From assembly GCF_003032475.1 (NCBI RefSeq), contig NZ_CP028369.1, positions 4,526,001-4,590,000 on the forward strand: a stretch of 64,000 bases of DNA, written 5' to 3'. Below the pieces are notes generated by a model that saw only the letters and a list, made by a program, of their open reading frames with translations, did not search any database and was not told the origin of the DNA. Position numbers and translations under genes: made by a program. The DNA is from Streptomyces sp. P3 (GTDB taxonomy: Bacteria; Actinomycetota; Actinomycetes; Streptomycetales; Streptomycetaceae). Positions 56,334 to 63,960 of this stretch are shown here, piece by piece. Each line of letters begins with the position of its first letter. Positions within the stretch are counted from its first letter, which is position 1.

Positions 56334-57989
56334 CTATCGTCTCCCGGTACGCGTGCTGCGGGGGGTGGTGGCGTCGTGAGTACGCCGGCCGGTGAGCCAG
56401 GTGCCCAGGACGGGGAGGTGCGCGAGGTCGCGGGGGGCGGTCCCGGCCGGGTCGGCGGCGAGATGCACCAGGTCGGCGCGCATTCCGGGACGCAGCGCGC
56501 CCCATTCCTTCTCCTCGAACGCCTGGTAGGCGCATCCTGCGGAGTAGGCGGTGAGAGCGGTGTCGATGTCGATCCGCTCGTCGGGTAGCCAGCCGCCTTC
56601 GGGAACACCCTCGGGCGTCTGGCGGGTCACGGCGGTGGCGATGCCCCGCAGTGGTTCATGGGCGGTGACCGGCCAGTCGCTGCCGAACGAGAGCCGGGCA
56701 CCGGAGCCGAGCAGGGCGGCGATCTGGTATTGGCGTCCGCCGCGTTCCTGGCCGATCCGCGGCAGCGTCAGCTCGGTCATCAGCGGGTCGGGCTGGGCCC
56801 ACAGCGGCTGGAGGTTGGCGACCACACCGAGTGCGGCGAACCGGGCGAGGTCGGCGGGGTCGATCAGCTGGGCGTGGGCGATGACCGGACGGCGGTCGCG
56901 GGCGCCGTTGGTGCCGGCGGCGGCCTCGATCGCGTCCAGGGCGATCCGGACTCCGCCGTCGCCGATGGCGTGGAGGTGCGCGCGGAAGCCGAGTGCGTCG
57001 ACGGCGGTGACGGCCGCGGCGAGCTCCTGGGGTGACCAGTTGGCCATGCCGTGAGAGTGCGGGCAGTCGGTGTAGGGCTCGAGGAGGGCGGCGGTGCCGG
57101 ACTCGATGACGCCGTCGGCGAAGAACTTCACGGTCCGCGCGGTCAGCAGCCCGGGGGCGGAGCTCTCCACCTTGTCCCGGTCCGCCGAAAACCGGAGGAT
57201 GCGCTCGCGCCAGCCGTCGGGTTCCAGGACGAAGGCGAGGTCGGCTCGTACGGGAAGCCCCGGCTCGGTGGTCGCGGCGGTGACCCAGACGTCGGCCTGG
57301 TGCGGTTCGACCCAGGCGTCCTGTACCCAGGTCACGCCCGCCGCGGCGAACCGGGCGGCGGCTTCGCGCAGCGCCGCCACCTGTGTCTCGTGGGACGCCG
57401 TGGGAATGAGGGCGAGCACCGGGCCGAGGGCGCCGAACTCGCGCAGGGTGCCCAGCGGCTCGGCGGACCCTTTCCGGCGCAGGATCTCTCCGCCGTCCGG
57501 ATCCGGGGTGCCGGCGGTGTAACCAGCCCGGCGCAGGGCCTCGCTGTTCACCCAGGCGGTGTGGTGGTCCATGGTGCGCAGGACGACGGGACGGTCGGGA
57601 ACGACGGCGTCCAGCCACCGGGCGTCGAACCGGCCGTCGGGGGCGAGCCACGGGTCGAAGCCGTCACCTGTGATCCACTCCGTCTCCGGGCGTTCGGCGG
57701 CCCAGCCTCGTACGGCCTCGACGATCTCGTCGACGCTCGTACGGTTGCGGACCGGAACCCCGGCCAGTCCCAGGCCTCCCATCACCGGGTGCACATGTCC
57801 GTCGCCGAACGCCGGCAGCAGGGCGCCGCCGGCCAGGTCGACGACGGTGGTACGCGACCCCCGGGCGGCCAGCGCCTGCGCGCCGAGCGCGGTGACCCGG
57901 CCGCCGGTGACGGCGAGGGCGTTGTCGTCGGGGACCTCTGCGGCCCCGGTCCGGACGGTCCCTCCGGTGAAGACGATGTCGGCATGCAT
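56334..57989 (-). CDS. Amidohydrolase family protein (YtcJ-like, amidohydro_3)
   Basis: A 551-codon metal-dependent hydrolase. The N-terminal beta-sandwich (IVFTGGTVRTGAAEVPDDNA) leads to PAFGDGHVHPVMGG with the HxH metal ligands near residue 66; later HLHAIGDGGVRIALDAIEAA, HAQLIDP and SFGSDWPVTAHEPL supply further ligands. The YtcJ branch acts on N-acyl or cyclic amides of mostly unknown identity. It is the first gene of a unit with an amino acid permease and starts 37 nt from a TetR-type operator. Confidence 0.88.
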   Translation of the reverse strand: MHADIVFTGGTVRTGAAEVPDDNALAVTGGRVTALGAQALAARGSRTTVVDLAGGALLPAFGDGHVHPVMGGLGLAGVPVRNRTSVDEIVEAVRGWAAERPETEWITGDGFDPWLAPDGRFDARWLDAVVPDRPVVLRTMDHHTAWVNSEALRRAGYTAGTPDPDGGEILRRKGSAEPLGTLREFGALGPVLALIPTASHETQVAALREAAARFAAAGVTWVQDAWVEPHQADVWVTAATTEPGLPVRADLAFVLEPDGWRERILRFSADRDKVESSAPGLLTARTVKFFADGVIESGTAALLEPYTDCPHSHGMANWSPQELAAAVTAVDALGFRAHLHAIGDGGVRIALDAIEAAAGTNGARDRRPVIAHAQLIDPADLARFAALGVVANLQPLWAQPDPLMTELTLPRIGQERGGRQYQIAALLGSGARLSFGSDWPVTAHEPLRGIATAVTRQTPEGVPEGGWLPDERIDIDTALTAYSAGCAYQAFEEKEWGALRPGMRADLVHLAADPAGTAPRDLAHLPVLGTWLTGRRTHDATTPRSTRTGRR

Positions 57990-58025
57990 GGCGTGTGGCG
58001 TTGCCTTTCCTTCGACCGACCGCCC

Positions 58026-58044
58026 AACTGAAAGGCATTCGGTT
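58026..58044. promoter_or_regulatory. TetR operator copy 1
   Basis: AACTGAA-N5-TTCGGTT, an inverted repeat with one mismatch per arm, 37 nt upstream of the amidohydrolase start. It shares ACTGAA-w-G-k-CATTCGGT with copy 2 exactly 60 bp away. Confidence 0.7.
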
Positions 58045-58084
58045 TCCGGTAATGTAGGCGCCGCCCGGGCGACTGGGAAGAGTT

Positions 58085-58105
58085 TTACTGAATGTCATTC
58101 GGTAA
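58085..58105. promoter_or_regulatory. TetR operator copy 2
   Basis: TTACTGAAT-GTC-ATTCGGTAA, 9-bp arms with a single mismatch, 37 nt upstream of the tetR start. The near symmetry of the two sites about the divergent promoters suggests one repressor controlling both directions. Confidence 0.75.
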
Positions 58106-58141
58106 CGTCTGGGTTACGGCACACGAAGACGAGGAGCCACC

Positions 58142-58753
58142 GTGGGACGGCCGCGCACACCTCTGCTGGACCGTCGGCGCATCGGTGCCGCGGCACTGCG
58201 CCTGGCCGACGAGAAGGGCGCACTCTCCATCCCGGCCCTGGCCAAGGCTCTGGGCGTCGCTCCGTCCGCGCTCTACCACCACGTCGCCGGCCGCGACGAC
58301 ATCATCTCGCTGATGCGCGAGGAGCTGGCCCTGACGACGGGATACGACCAGGAGTGGTCGCAGCCCTGGGAGAAGGCCCTGGAGCGCTGGGCCCGCTCCT
58401 ACCTCGCCGCCTTCGCCACCCACCCGGGGGCGGTACCCCTGCTCGCCACCGCCCCGCTGGCCGAACCCTTCATGCACGCCATGTACGAGAAGGTCGCGGA
58501 GCTGCTCCTGGACGCCGGGTTCGCCACACGCGAGGTCATGCCGCTGATCACCGCACTGGAGAGCTTCGTTCTCGGCTCCGCCCTCGACCTGGTGGCGCCG
58601 CCCGTGATGGTCTCCGACCTCGCCCGCGACACGGCTCCGCACCTCAGCGCCGTACTCGACCAGAGCCCCGCCGACCGCAGCCGCGCCACCTTGGCCTTCG
58701 ATCTCGGGCTGCGGGCCCTGCTGACCGGATTTGGCGAACTGCTGCGTCGTTGA
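58142..58753 (+). CDS. TetR-family regulator of the amidohydrolase-permease unit
   Basis: A 203-codon repressor. The N-terminal helix-turn-helix (residues about 12-58; GALSIPALAKALGVAPSALY, HHVAGRDDIISLMRE) is typical, and the C-terminal domain is of the tetracycline-repressor-like type (TetR_C_1). GAGGAG 5 nt before the GTG fixes the start. It is divergent from the amidohydrolase, and two matching operators lie in the 152-nt gap, so it very probably represses both itself and the catabolic unit. The ligand is unknown. Confidence 0.92.
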   Translation: MGRPRTPLLDRRRIGAAALRLADEKGALSIPALAKALGVAPSALYHHVAGRDDIISLMREELALTTGYDQEWSQPWEKALERWARSYLAAFATHPGAVPLLATAPLAEPFMHAMYEKVAELLLDAGFATREVMPLITALESFVLGSALDLVAPPVMVSDLARDTAPHLSAVLDQSPADRSRATLAFDLGLRALLTGFGELLRR

Positions 58754-58897
58754 CGGCGGTCGAGGGCGAAGAACCAGGCGGCGAAGCGCCTCATGGAGCA
58801 CCATCACGGAGACTTCTCCTGTCCCTCTGCTGCGTCGTCCGGTTGGCGAAGCTCGGGCTGATGGCCCACTACGGCGTCGACGTCGGGTGCGGCGTGG

Positions 58898-59272
58898 TCA
58901 GTTGGCCCATGGGGGAGTGATCCGGGTTCCGTCGGCCAGCTCCGCCTCCAGGCCGACGGAGGTGGTGACCCAGGAGAGCGCGGTGTGATCGGTCGGGTTC
59001 TCGACGGTCAGGGTCGCGCCCGGATTGACGATCAGCGTGTCGCCGGCGGTGATCCGCTCGGTGCGGCCGTCGAGGGTGACGAGCAGTTCGCCGACGAGCA
59101 GATGGAGGATCTCCTCCCGGTTGACGGTGTGCGCGGGCGCCTTCGTGCCCGCCGGGATCTCGCCCCGCCAGGCGCAGAGTTCCTTGCTTCCGGTGAGCGG
59201 GGTGGCGTACGAGACGAAGCGGGCGCCGTGGATCTCATGGGTGACGGCCTCGGACGAACGGACGACGGGCAT
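58898..59272 (-). CDS. Single-domain cupin protein
   Basis: A 124-codon cupin. The beta-barrel motifs appear as GTKAPAHTVNREEILHLLVG (motif 1, with a histidine and glutamate metal ligand but otherwise degenerate) and NPGATLTVENPTDHTAL (motif 2). Function could be a small dioxygenase, isomerase or ligand sensor. It is divergent from the MarR gene, and the gap between them contains a perfect MarR-type operator. Confidence 0.85.
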   Translation of the reverse strand: MPVVRSSEAVTHEIHGARFVSYATPLTGSKELCAWRGEIPAGTKAPAHTVNREEILHLLVGELLVTLDGRTERITAGDTLIVNPGATLTVENPTDHTALSWVTTSVGLEAELADGTRITPPWAN

Positions 59273-59288
59273 GGGGACTCCTCAAGAA

Positions 59289-59307
59289 TGGTCAAGAAGG
59301 TTGACTA
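59289..59307. promoter_or_regulatory. Degenerate MarR operator copy
   Basis: TGGTCAAG-AAG-GTTGACTA: left arm identical to the main operator, right arm with two changes. It lies 17 nt from the cupin start. Confidence 0.5.
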
Positions 59308-59317
59308 AGCAACCCAA

Positions 59318-59336
59318 TGGTCAAGCTGCTTGACCA
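59318..59336. promoter_or_regulatory. MarR operator (perfect 19-bp palindrome)
   Basis: TGGTCAAG-CTG-CTTGACCA, perfect 8-bp arms, midway between the divergent cupin and marR starts. A third degenerate copy, with left arm CTGTCAAG, follows at 59339-59357. Confidence 0.85.
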
Positions 59337-59363
59337 ATCTGTCAAGGGTGTTTCAATGCAGAC

Positions 59364-59807
59364 GTGCAGAACTCCGAAGCTCTCGCCCTGTCCGCCGCCC
59401 TGCTCGCCGCCGCCGGCGAGCTCACCCGGCGCATCAACGACGGCGTCGTCGCCCGCGGCTTCGAGGGGCGGCCCTCCTACGGATTCACCTTCGCCCGGCT
59501 GGCCCCGGACGGTGCGACGGTCTCCGAACTCGGCGCCCATCTCGGGGTCACCAAGCAGGCCGCGAGCCAACTCGTCGAAGAGCTGGTGCGCAAGGGGTAC
59601 GTCGAGCGCCGGCCGCACCCCGTGGACGCGCGCGCCCGGCTGATCGTCCTCACCGAGCACGGCTGGGAATGCACCCGGGCGGCGGAGGAGGCGGCGGCCG
59701 AGGCGGTGCGGGCGTGGGCCGATGTGCTCGGTGAGGGTGAAGTGCGCGCGTTGTACGAGCGTTTGGCGCGCATCGCCCCCTACGGTCCGATCAGGCCGGT
59801 CTGGTGA
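59364..59807 (+). CDS. MarR-family transcriptional regulator
   Basis: A 147-codon MarR protein. The winged helix is clear: ATVSELGAHLGVTKQAASQL with RKGYVERRPHPVDARARLIV as the wing, and flanking dimerisation helices. It faces the cupin gene across a 91-nt gap with three related operator copies, so autoregulation and control of the cupin are expected. The GTG start has no strong Shine-Dalgarno, which fits a possible leaderless or weakly translated regulator. Confidence 0.92.
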   Translation: MQNSEALALSAALLAAAGELTRRINDGVVARGFEGRPSYGFTFARLAPDGATVSELGAHLGVTKQAASQLVEELVRKGYVERRPHPVDARARLIVLTEHGWECTRAAEEAAAEAVRAWADVLGEGEVRALYERLARIAPYGPIRPVW

Positions 59808-59977
59808 CGGAGCGTCGGCCGCCGGGCCGTCGCCGACTATCACTGGAAGTTTTTACTGACGCGTAACTTCACACTTCACTTACTCGTCCGTAACTTGACA
59901 AGTGAACAGCATCCCGTGATCCGGATCACAGGGCGTACGGCCCTCGCACTCCCCTTGAGCCGCAAGGAGATCACCCG

Positions 59978-60853
59978 ATGCTGCCCTGGAATCGCGTGCT
60001 CAGACCACTCGCCGCCCTGCTGCTGGCCGCCGCGGCCGCCACCCTCCCGACCGCCGCCGCCCACGCCACGACCGCCGCGGACGCCACCGCCTCCTCGAGC
60101 GGTTGGAACGACTACCGCTGCAGGCCCTCCGCCGCCCACCCCCGCCCCGTCGTCCTCGTGCACGGCACCCTCGGCAACTCCGTCGACAACTGGCTGGCCC
60201 TCGCTCCCTACCTGACGGTCCGCGGTTACTGTGTCTTCTCCGTCGACTACGGCCAACTGCCGGGCGTCCCGCTCTTCAACGGGCTCGGCCCCATCGACGC
60301 ATCGGCCGGCCAGCTCGCCGCCTTCGTCGACAAGGTGCTCGCCGCGACCGGCGCCGCCGAGGCCGACCTCGTCGGCCACTCCCAGGGCGGCATGATGCCG
60401 CGCTACTACCTGAAGTTCCTCGGCGGAGCCGTCAAGGTCAACGCGCTGGTCGGGATCGCCCCCGACAACCACGGCACCACACTCGGCGGACTCACCCGTC
60501 TGCTGCCCTACTTCCCGGGTGCCGAGGACCTGATCTCGGCCGCCACCCCGGGCCTCGCCGACCAGATCGTCGGGTCGGACTTCCTCACCGAGCTCAACAA
60601 GGGCGGGGACACCGTCCCCGGCGTCCGCTACACCGTCATCGCCACCCGGTACGACGAAGTCGTCACACCGTGGCGCACCCAGTTCCTCAGCGGATCGAAC
60701 GTGCACAACGTCCTGCTCCAGGACCTGTGCCCGCTGGACCTCTCCGAGCACCTGGCGATCGGGCTGCTCGACCGGATCGCCTTCCACGAGGTGGCCAACG
60801 CGCTCGACCCGGCCCACGCCACCGCCACCACCTGCGCGTCCGTCCTGAGCTGA
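59978..60853 (+). CDS. Secreted triacylglycerol lipase (class 2 family)
   Basis: A 291-codon secreted alpha/beta hydrolase. The signal peptide (about residues 1-31, ending AAAHA) is followed by VVLVHGTLGNSVDNWLALAP, which forms the oxyanion hole, and VGHSQGGMMPRYYLKFLGG with the nucleophilic serine. The catalytic aspartate is probably in YDEVVTPW and the histidine in SEHLAIGLLD. AAGGAGAT at 59964-59971 fixes the ATG. Two cgtaactt direct repeats and a TTGACA at 59895-59900 lie upstream and may bind an activator or form the promoter. Confidence 0.92.
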   Translation: MLPWNRVLRPLAALLLAAAAATLPTAAAHATTAADATASSSGWNDYRCRPSAAHPRPVVLVHGTLGNSVDNWLALAPYLTVRGYCVFSVDYGQLPGVPLFNGLGPIDASAGQLAAFVDKVLAATGAAEADLVGHSQGGMMPRYYLKFLGGAVKVNALVGIAPDNHGTTLGGLTRLLPYFPGAEDLISAATPGLADQIVGSDFLTELNKGGDTVPGVRYTVIATRYDEVVTPWRTQFLSGSNVHNVLLQDLCPLDLSEHLAIGLLDRIAFHEVANALDPAHATATTCASVLS

Positions 60854-60870
60854 CGCGCCGCTCGCGTTCG

Positions 60871-60909
60871 CCGGGGCCTGGCCGGCCTGAGCCGCCGGTC
60901 AGGCCCCGG
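60871..60909. terminator. Bidirectional terminator between lipase and LPMO genes
   Basis: A 15-bp stem with one G-U pair (60871-60885 with 60895-60909) and a 9-nt loop, 17 nt after the lipase stop. Confidence 0.85.
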
Positions 60910-60929
60910 AGTCCGTGTCGTCCGCCGGC

Positions 60930-62072
60930 TCAGCGACCGTGCCGCCCGGCGGAATTCGCCCGTCGGCGTACCGACGCGAACAGCAGGGCCGCGCCCAGCG
61001 CCAGGGCGGCCGCGCCGCCCACCGCGAGGTACGAGGTGCTGCCGTCACCGCCGGTGTGCGCGAGACCTCCGCCCGGACCGGCGCGTACGCCGGCCGCCTG
61101 CGGCGCGTTCGCCGAGCCGCCCGCACCACCACCGCCCGCACCACCACCGCCCGCACCACCACCGCCCGCACCACCACCGCCCGCACCACCACCGCCCGCA
61201 CCACCGCCGTGCGCGTCGCCGCCGATCGCATCGCCGTCGGCGGACGGCGTGCCGGGAGCGGCCGGGTCCGTCGTCGTGGCCGCGTCGTCGTCGCCGTGCC
61301 CATGGTGCTCGACCGTCGACCGGTCGGCGCCGTCCTGGATCTGCTCCTCGGAGGGCGCGGAGGCGGCCGGCGCGGCGCCGTCGCCCGTCCCCGAACCCTT
61401 GCCCGGACCGGTCCCCGTTCCCGTTCCCGAACCCGCTCCCGGGAAGGTGACGTCCGAGCACGAGTAGAACGCCTCCGGGCTGTCCGAGCGCTGCCACACC
61501 GCGTACAGCAACTGCCGGCCCGACCGCTCGGGCAGAGTCCCGGAGAAGGTGGAGAAGCCGCCCACCGCGACCGGGTCGGCCGCCGCCGCCACCGGATGCG
61601 CCAGGTCCAGGTCGGACCAGGCCAGTGGCCGGGCCGGGTCGTAACCGGCCTTGGTGAGGTAGACCGTGAAGGTCCCCCTGTGCGGAGCGGTCACGCGGTA
61701 GGCGAACGTGTACGGGCCGCTGTGGACGGCGGTCGCGGGCCAGTCGGCGCGGGCCAGGTCCAGCCCCTTGAACTCCTCGTTGCCCGCGCTGCACAGCCTG
61801 CCGTCCGGGATCAGCTCCTGATGACGCCCGTCCGCGTCGCCGATGCGGATGCCGTTCCAGTCGTACAGCGCCTGGGTGCCGCCCGTCGCGACCGCCGCCC
61901 GGCAGGCGGCAGACCTCGGGCTCTCCGGCCCCTCCGCGTAGCACTGCGCGACCCGGCTGACGGGATCGCCCATCGACCCGTGCGCGGCGGCGGGCACGGT
62001 GGACAGCGCGGCCAGGGCCGGCGCGATCAGGCCGAGAGCGACGGCGGCGACGGCCTTGCGGCGTGCGGGCAT
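60930..62072 (-). CDS. AA10 lytic polysaccharide monooxygenase with sortase (LAXTG) signal
   Basis: A 380-codon exported LPMO. The signal peptide ends at PAAA, so the mature protein begins HGSMGDPVSRVAQCY, giving the copper-binding histidine brace. The AA10 domain covers about residues 31-210. It continues as a Gly/Thr/Pro linker, then five perfect GGGGA repeats, and ends with LAHTG, a hydrophobic helix and a basic tail (RRRANS), the LAXTG class recognised by sortase E in Streptomyces. It should therefore be wall-anchored, unlike most secreted AA10 enzymes that carry a chitin- or cellulose-binding module. Confidence 0.92.
   Translation of the reverse strand: MPARRKAVAAVALGLIAPALAALSTVPAAAHGSMGDPVSRVAQCYAEGPESPRSAACRAAVATGGTQALYDWNGIRIGDADGRHQELIPDGRLCSAGNEEFKGLDLARADWPATAVHSGPYTFAYRVTAPHRGTFTVYLTKAGYDPARPLAWSDLDLAHPVAAAADPVAVGGFSTFSGTLPERSGRQLLYAVWQRSDSPEAFYSCSDVTFPGAGSGTGTGTGPGKGSGTGDGAAPAASAPSEEQIQDGADRSTVEHHGHGDDDAATTTDPAAPGTPSADGDAIGGDAHGGGAGGGGAGGGGAGGGGAGGGGAGGGGAGGSANAPQAAGVRAGPGGGLAHTGGDGSTSYLAVGGAAALALGAALLFASVRRRANSAGRHGR
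61123..61197 (-). repeat. Five perfect 15-nt tandem repeats in the LPMO linker
   Basis: Five identical copies of gcaccaccaccgccc on the plus strand, encoding GGGGA units, followed by partial copies. Such an array may vary in number between strains. Confidence 0.9.
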
Positions 62073-62453
62073 GGGAGAGCTCCTCGGAACCGGAACGGAC
62101 GGCGGCGCGTGGTGCGCCCGGAACCAAGAAACCCTGAATCGGCCGGCCGAGGGCGGCCGGCGGCGATCTTTAGGGGTGCGTTAAGGAAGCGCTGAGCCTG
62201 GGATCAGGCAGGCGCCGTGTCCGGCGCGGCGAGCGAGGAGATCCGCCCGCGACGGCGGCCGGCGGCAGGGGCGGTCACCCACGCGCGAGAGCATGACCGT
62301 CCGCCCGGACGCCCAAGGCCGGGGCGCCGGACGGCGGCTGCACTTCATGGACGTCACACGCGCGTGCGCGGGCCTGCACCGGGCCGGAGGGTGAGGAGGC
62401 TGCCGGGGGCCAACAGGCCGTCAGAAGGTGAACGGGCCCTGAAAGGGGCGGCC
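62073..62453. other. Intergenic region upstream of the LPMO gene
   Basis: About 380 nt; apart from GC-rich stem-forming stretches near 62130-62165 I see nothing I can name. It should hold the LPMO promoter. Confidence 0.4.
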
Positions 62454-62588
62454 TCAGCCGTCCGGCCACCAGGTGCGGGCGATGTCCTTGCGCACCTCGG
62501 GGCGGCCGGCGGGCCGTTCGTCGACCTCGTCGCGGATCCTGCGGGATTCCGTCTTCTTCAGGGGCTTCTGCACGGTGGTGCGGCGCAT
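62454..62588 (-). CDS. 44-codon basic small protein
   Basis: A short gene starting MRRTTVQKPLKKTESRRIRD, continuing EVDERPAGRPEVRKDIARTW and ending WPDG. It is supported by an ideal ribosome site, AAGGAGG at 62594-62600, 5 nt before the ATG, and by good codon bias. It is basic, likely soluble, with a conserved-looking tryptophan pair at the end. It has no recognised family. Confidence 0.6.
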   Translation of the reverse strand: MRRTTVQKPLKKTESRRIRDEVDERPAGRPEVRKDIARTWWPDG

Positions 62589-62672
62589 GGCTGCCTCCTT
62601 CAAGGACTACCGAGTTCCGCGTTCTCACGGAGGTAGACCCTTTCCGGGAGAGTTCCCCATCAACCCCTGATC

Positions 62673-62718
62673 TGTCAGTGGCGGGTGTCACGATTCGAGT
62701 GTCAGTGGTGGGTGTCAC
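62673..62718 (+). repeat. Direct repeat pair upstream of a methyltransferase
   Basis: TGTCAGTGGCGGGTGTCAC at 62673-62691 recurs at 62700-62718 with one change. The copies are 27 nt apart, end 10 nt before the methyltransferase ATG and may be operator sites. Confidence 0.6.
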
Positions 62719-62728
62719 TCTGGTGCGT

Positions 62729-63343
62729 ATGAGGGAATACAGTGACGAATCCACTCCGCCCGAAGTCGACTGGAACGCGGCGGCGGCCGCGTTCGACGAG
62801 CAGCCGGACCACGGCCTGCGCGACCCCGAGGTGCGCGCGGCATGGGCCCGTCGGCTGCGCGCCTGGCTGCCGGAGCGCGCGAGTGACGTGCTCGATCTGG
62901 GCTGCGGCACCGGCAGCCTCTCGCTCCTCGCGGCCGAGCAGGGACACCGTGTGACGGGCGTGGATCTGTCGCCGGCCATGATCGACCTGGCCCGGGCCAA
63001 ACTCGCCGGGCGTGACGCGGTGTTCCTCCACGGTGACGCGATGGCGCCCCCGGTCGGCGAGGAGCGCTTCGACGCGCTGATCGTCCGGCACCTGCTGTGG
63101 GCCCTGCCCGACCCCGCCCGCGTCCTGCGGAACTGGCGCGCTCTGCTGCGCCCCGGTGGGCGACTCGTGCTGGTCGAGGGCGTCTGGGGCGCCGTCACCC
63201 CGGTCGGCATACCGGCGGACCGGCTCACCGCGCTGCTGGCCCCGCTGGCCGGGCACACGCGTGTGGAGCGGCTGTCGCAGGACGCGCTTCTGTGGGGCGG
63301 CCCGGTGGGGGACGAACGGTACGCGGTGGTGGCGACGGTGTGA
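62729..63343 (+). CDS. Class I SAM-dependent methyltransferase
   Basis: A 204-codon methyltransferase. Motif I is VLDLGCGTGSLSLLAA near residue 50, motif II VTGVDLSPAMIDLARAK and motif IV RFDALIVRHLLWALPDP, a methyltransf_11/25 pattern. Substrate unknown. ATG 62729 (MREYSDESTPPEVDWN) is chosen; the frame extends to 62678 through the direct repeats, which do not look coding. Confidence 0.88.
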   Translation: MREYSDESTPPEVDWNAAAAAFDEQPDHGLRDPEVRAAWARRLRAWLPERASDVLDLGCGTGSLSLLAAEQGHRVTGVDLSPAMIDLARAKLAGRDAVFLHGDAMAPPVGEERFDALIVRHLLWALPDPARVLRNWRALLRPGGRLVLVEGVWGAVTPVGIPADRLTALLAPLAGHTRVERLSQDALLWGGPVGDERYAVVATV

Positions 63344-63366
63344 GCCACGGGTCGCGGGCCGTGGCT
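63343..63366. terminator. Weak hairpin after the methyltransferase
   Basis: AGCCACGG pairs with CCGTGGCT (63343-63350, 63359-63366) with an 8-nt loop, starting at the stop codon. Confidence 0.4.
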
Positions 63367-63456
63367 CTCGCACCGCAGTCGGCACCGGTCGTGGCTCGCG
63401 CGCCGCAGCCGGTCGCCGATCGGGGTTCTCACGTCGCAGTCGGTCCCCGTCGCCGG

Positions 63457-63960
63457 TCACGTCAGCAGTGACTCCAGACCGCCCTCGGCGCGGGCGAGCG
63501 CTTCCAGTTCGTCGAGGGCGGCGATCGCGGCGGCCGCGGCCCGCGGGTCTCGCCGGGCGAGTCCGCTCTCCTCGAACTCGTCCTCGTCCAGGCGTCGTAC
63601 GTCCGCGCCGTCGGCGGAGCGCCACAGATCCAGGTCGAGGTCCTCGACGACGAGTTCCGCGCCGGACCGCACGGCCGGCCGGGCGATGTCGCAGTACCAG
63701 CCCTTCAGGGCGCCGGACGCGGCGCGGACCTCCTTCACCGAGTACCACCGGTCGCGCCAGTAGAACTCGGTGAAGACGTCGCCCGGCTCGAAGCGCACGA
63801 AGCCGAAGTCGCGTACGCCGGCACCGGCCCACGGGGCGCGCACGGCGATCCGGACGCCGTCGTCGGACAGCAGCCCGGCCGGGTAACGGATCTTCGTCCG
63901 GCCGCCCTTGACCAGGACGACGTCCACCAAGCCCGTCGGCTCAGCCGAGTTCACGGACAT
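63457..63960 (-). CDS. DUF402 domain protein
   Basis: A 167-codon protein. DVFTEFYWRDRWYSVKEVRA, GALKGWYCDIARPAV and VVEDLDLDLW are the DUF402 core, shared with nucleotidyl-phosphate hydrolases such as FomD and with nucleoside diphosphatases. The aspartates of YCDIA and DLDLDLW are the probable metal ligands. GGAGG lies just before the ATG. Its start overlaps the end of an upstream gene by 20 nt. Confidence 0.85.
   Translation of the reverse strand: MSVNSAEPTGLVDVVLVKGGRTKIRYPAGLLSDDGVRIAVRAPWAGAGVRDFGFVRFEPGDVFTEFYWRDRWYSVKEVRAASGALKGWYCDIARPAVRSGAELVVEDLDLDLWRSADGADVRRLDEDEFEESGLARRDPRAAAAAIAALDELEALARAEGGLESLLT

Noticed and set aside
61123..61197. A repeat array that might suggest CRISPR
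   Set aside because: The repeats are 15 nt, contiguous without spacers and in frame inside the LPMO gene.
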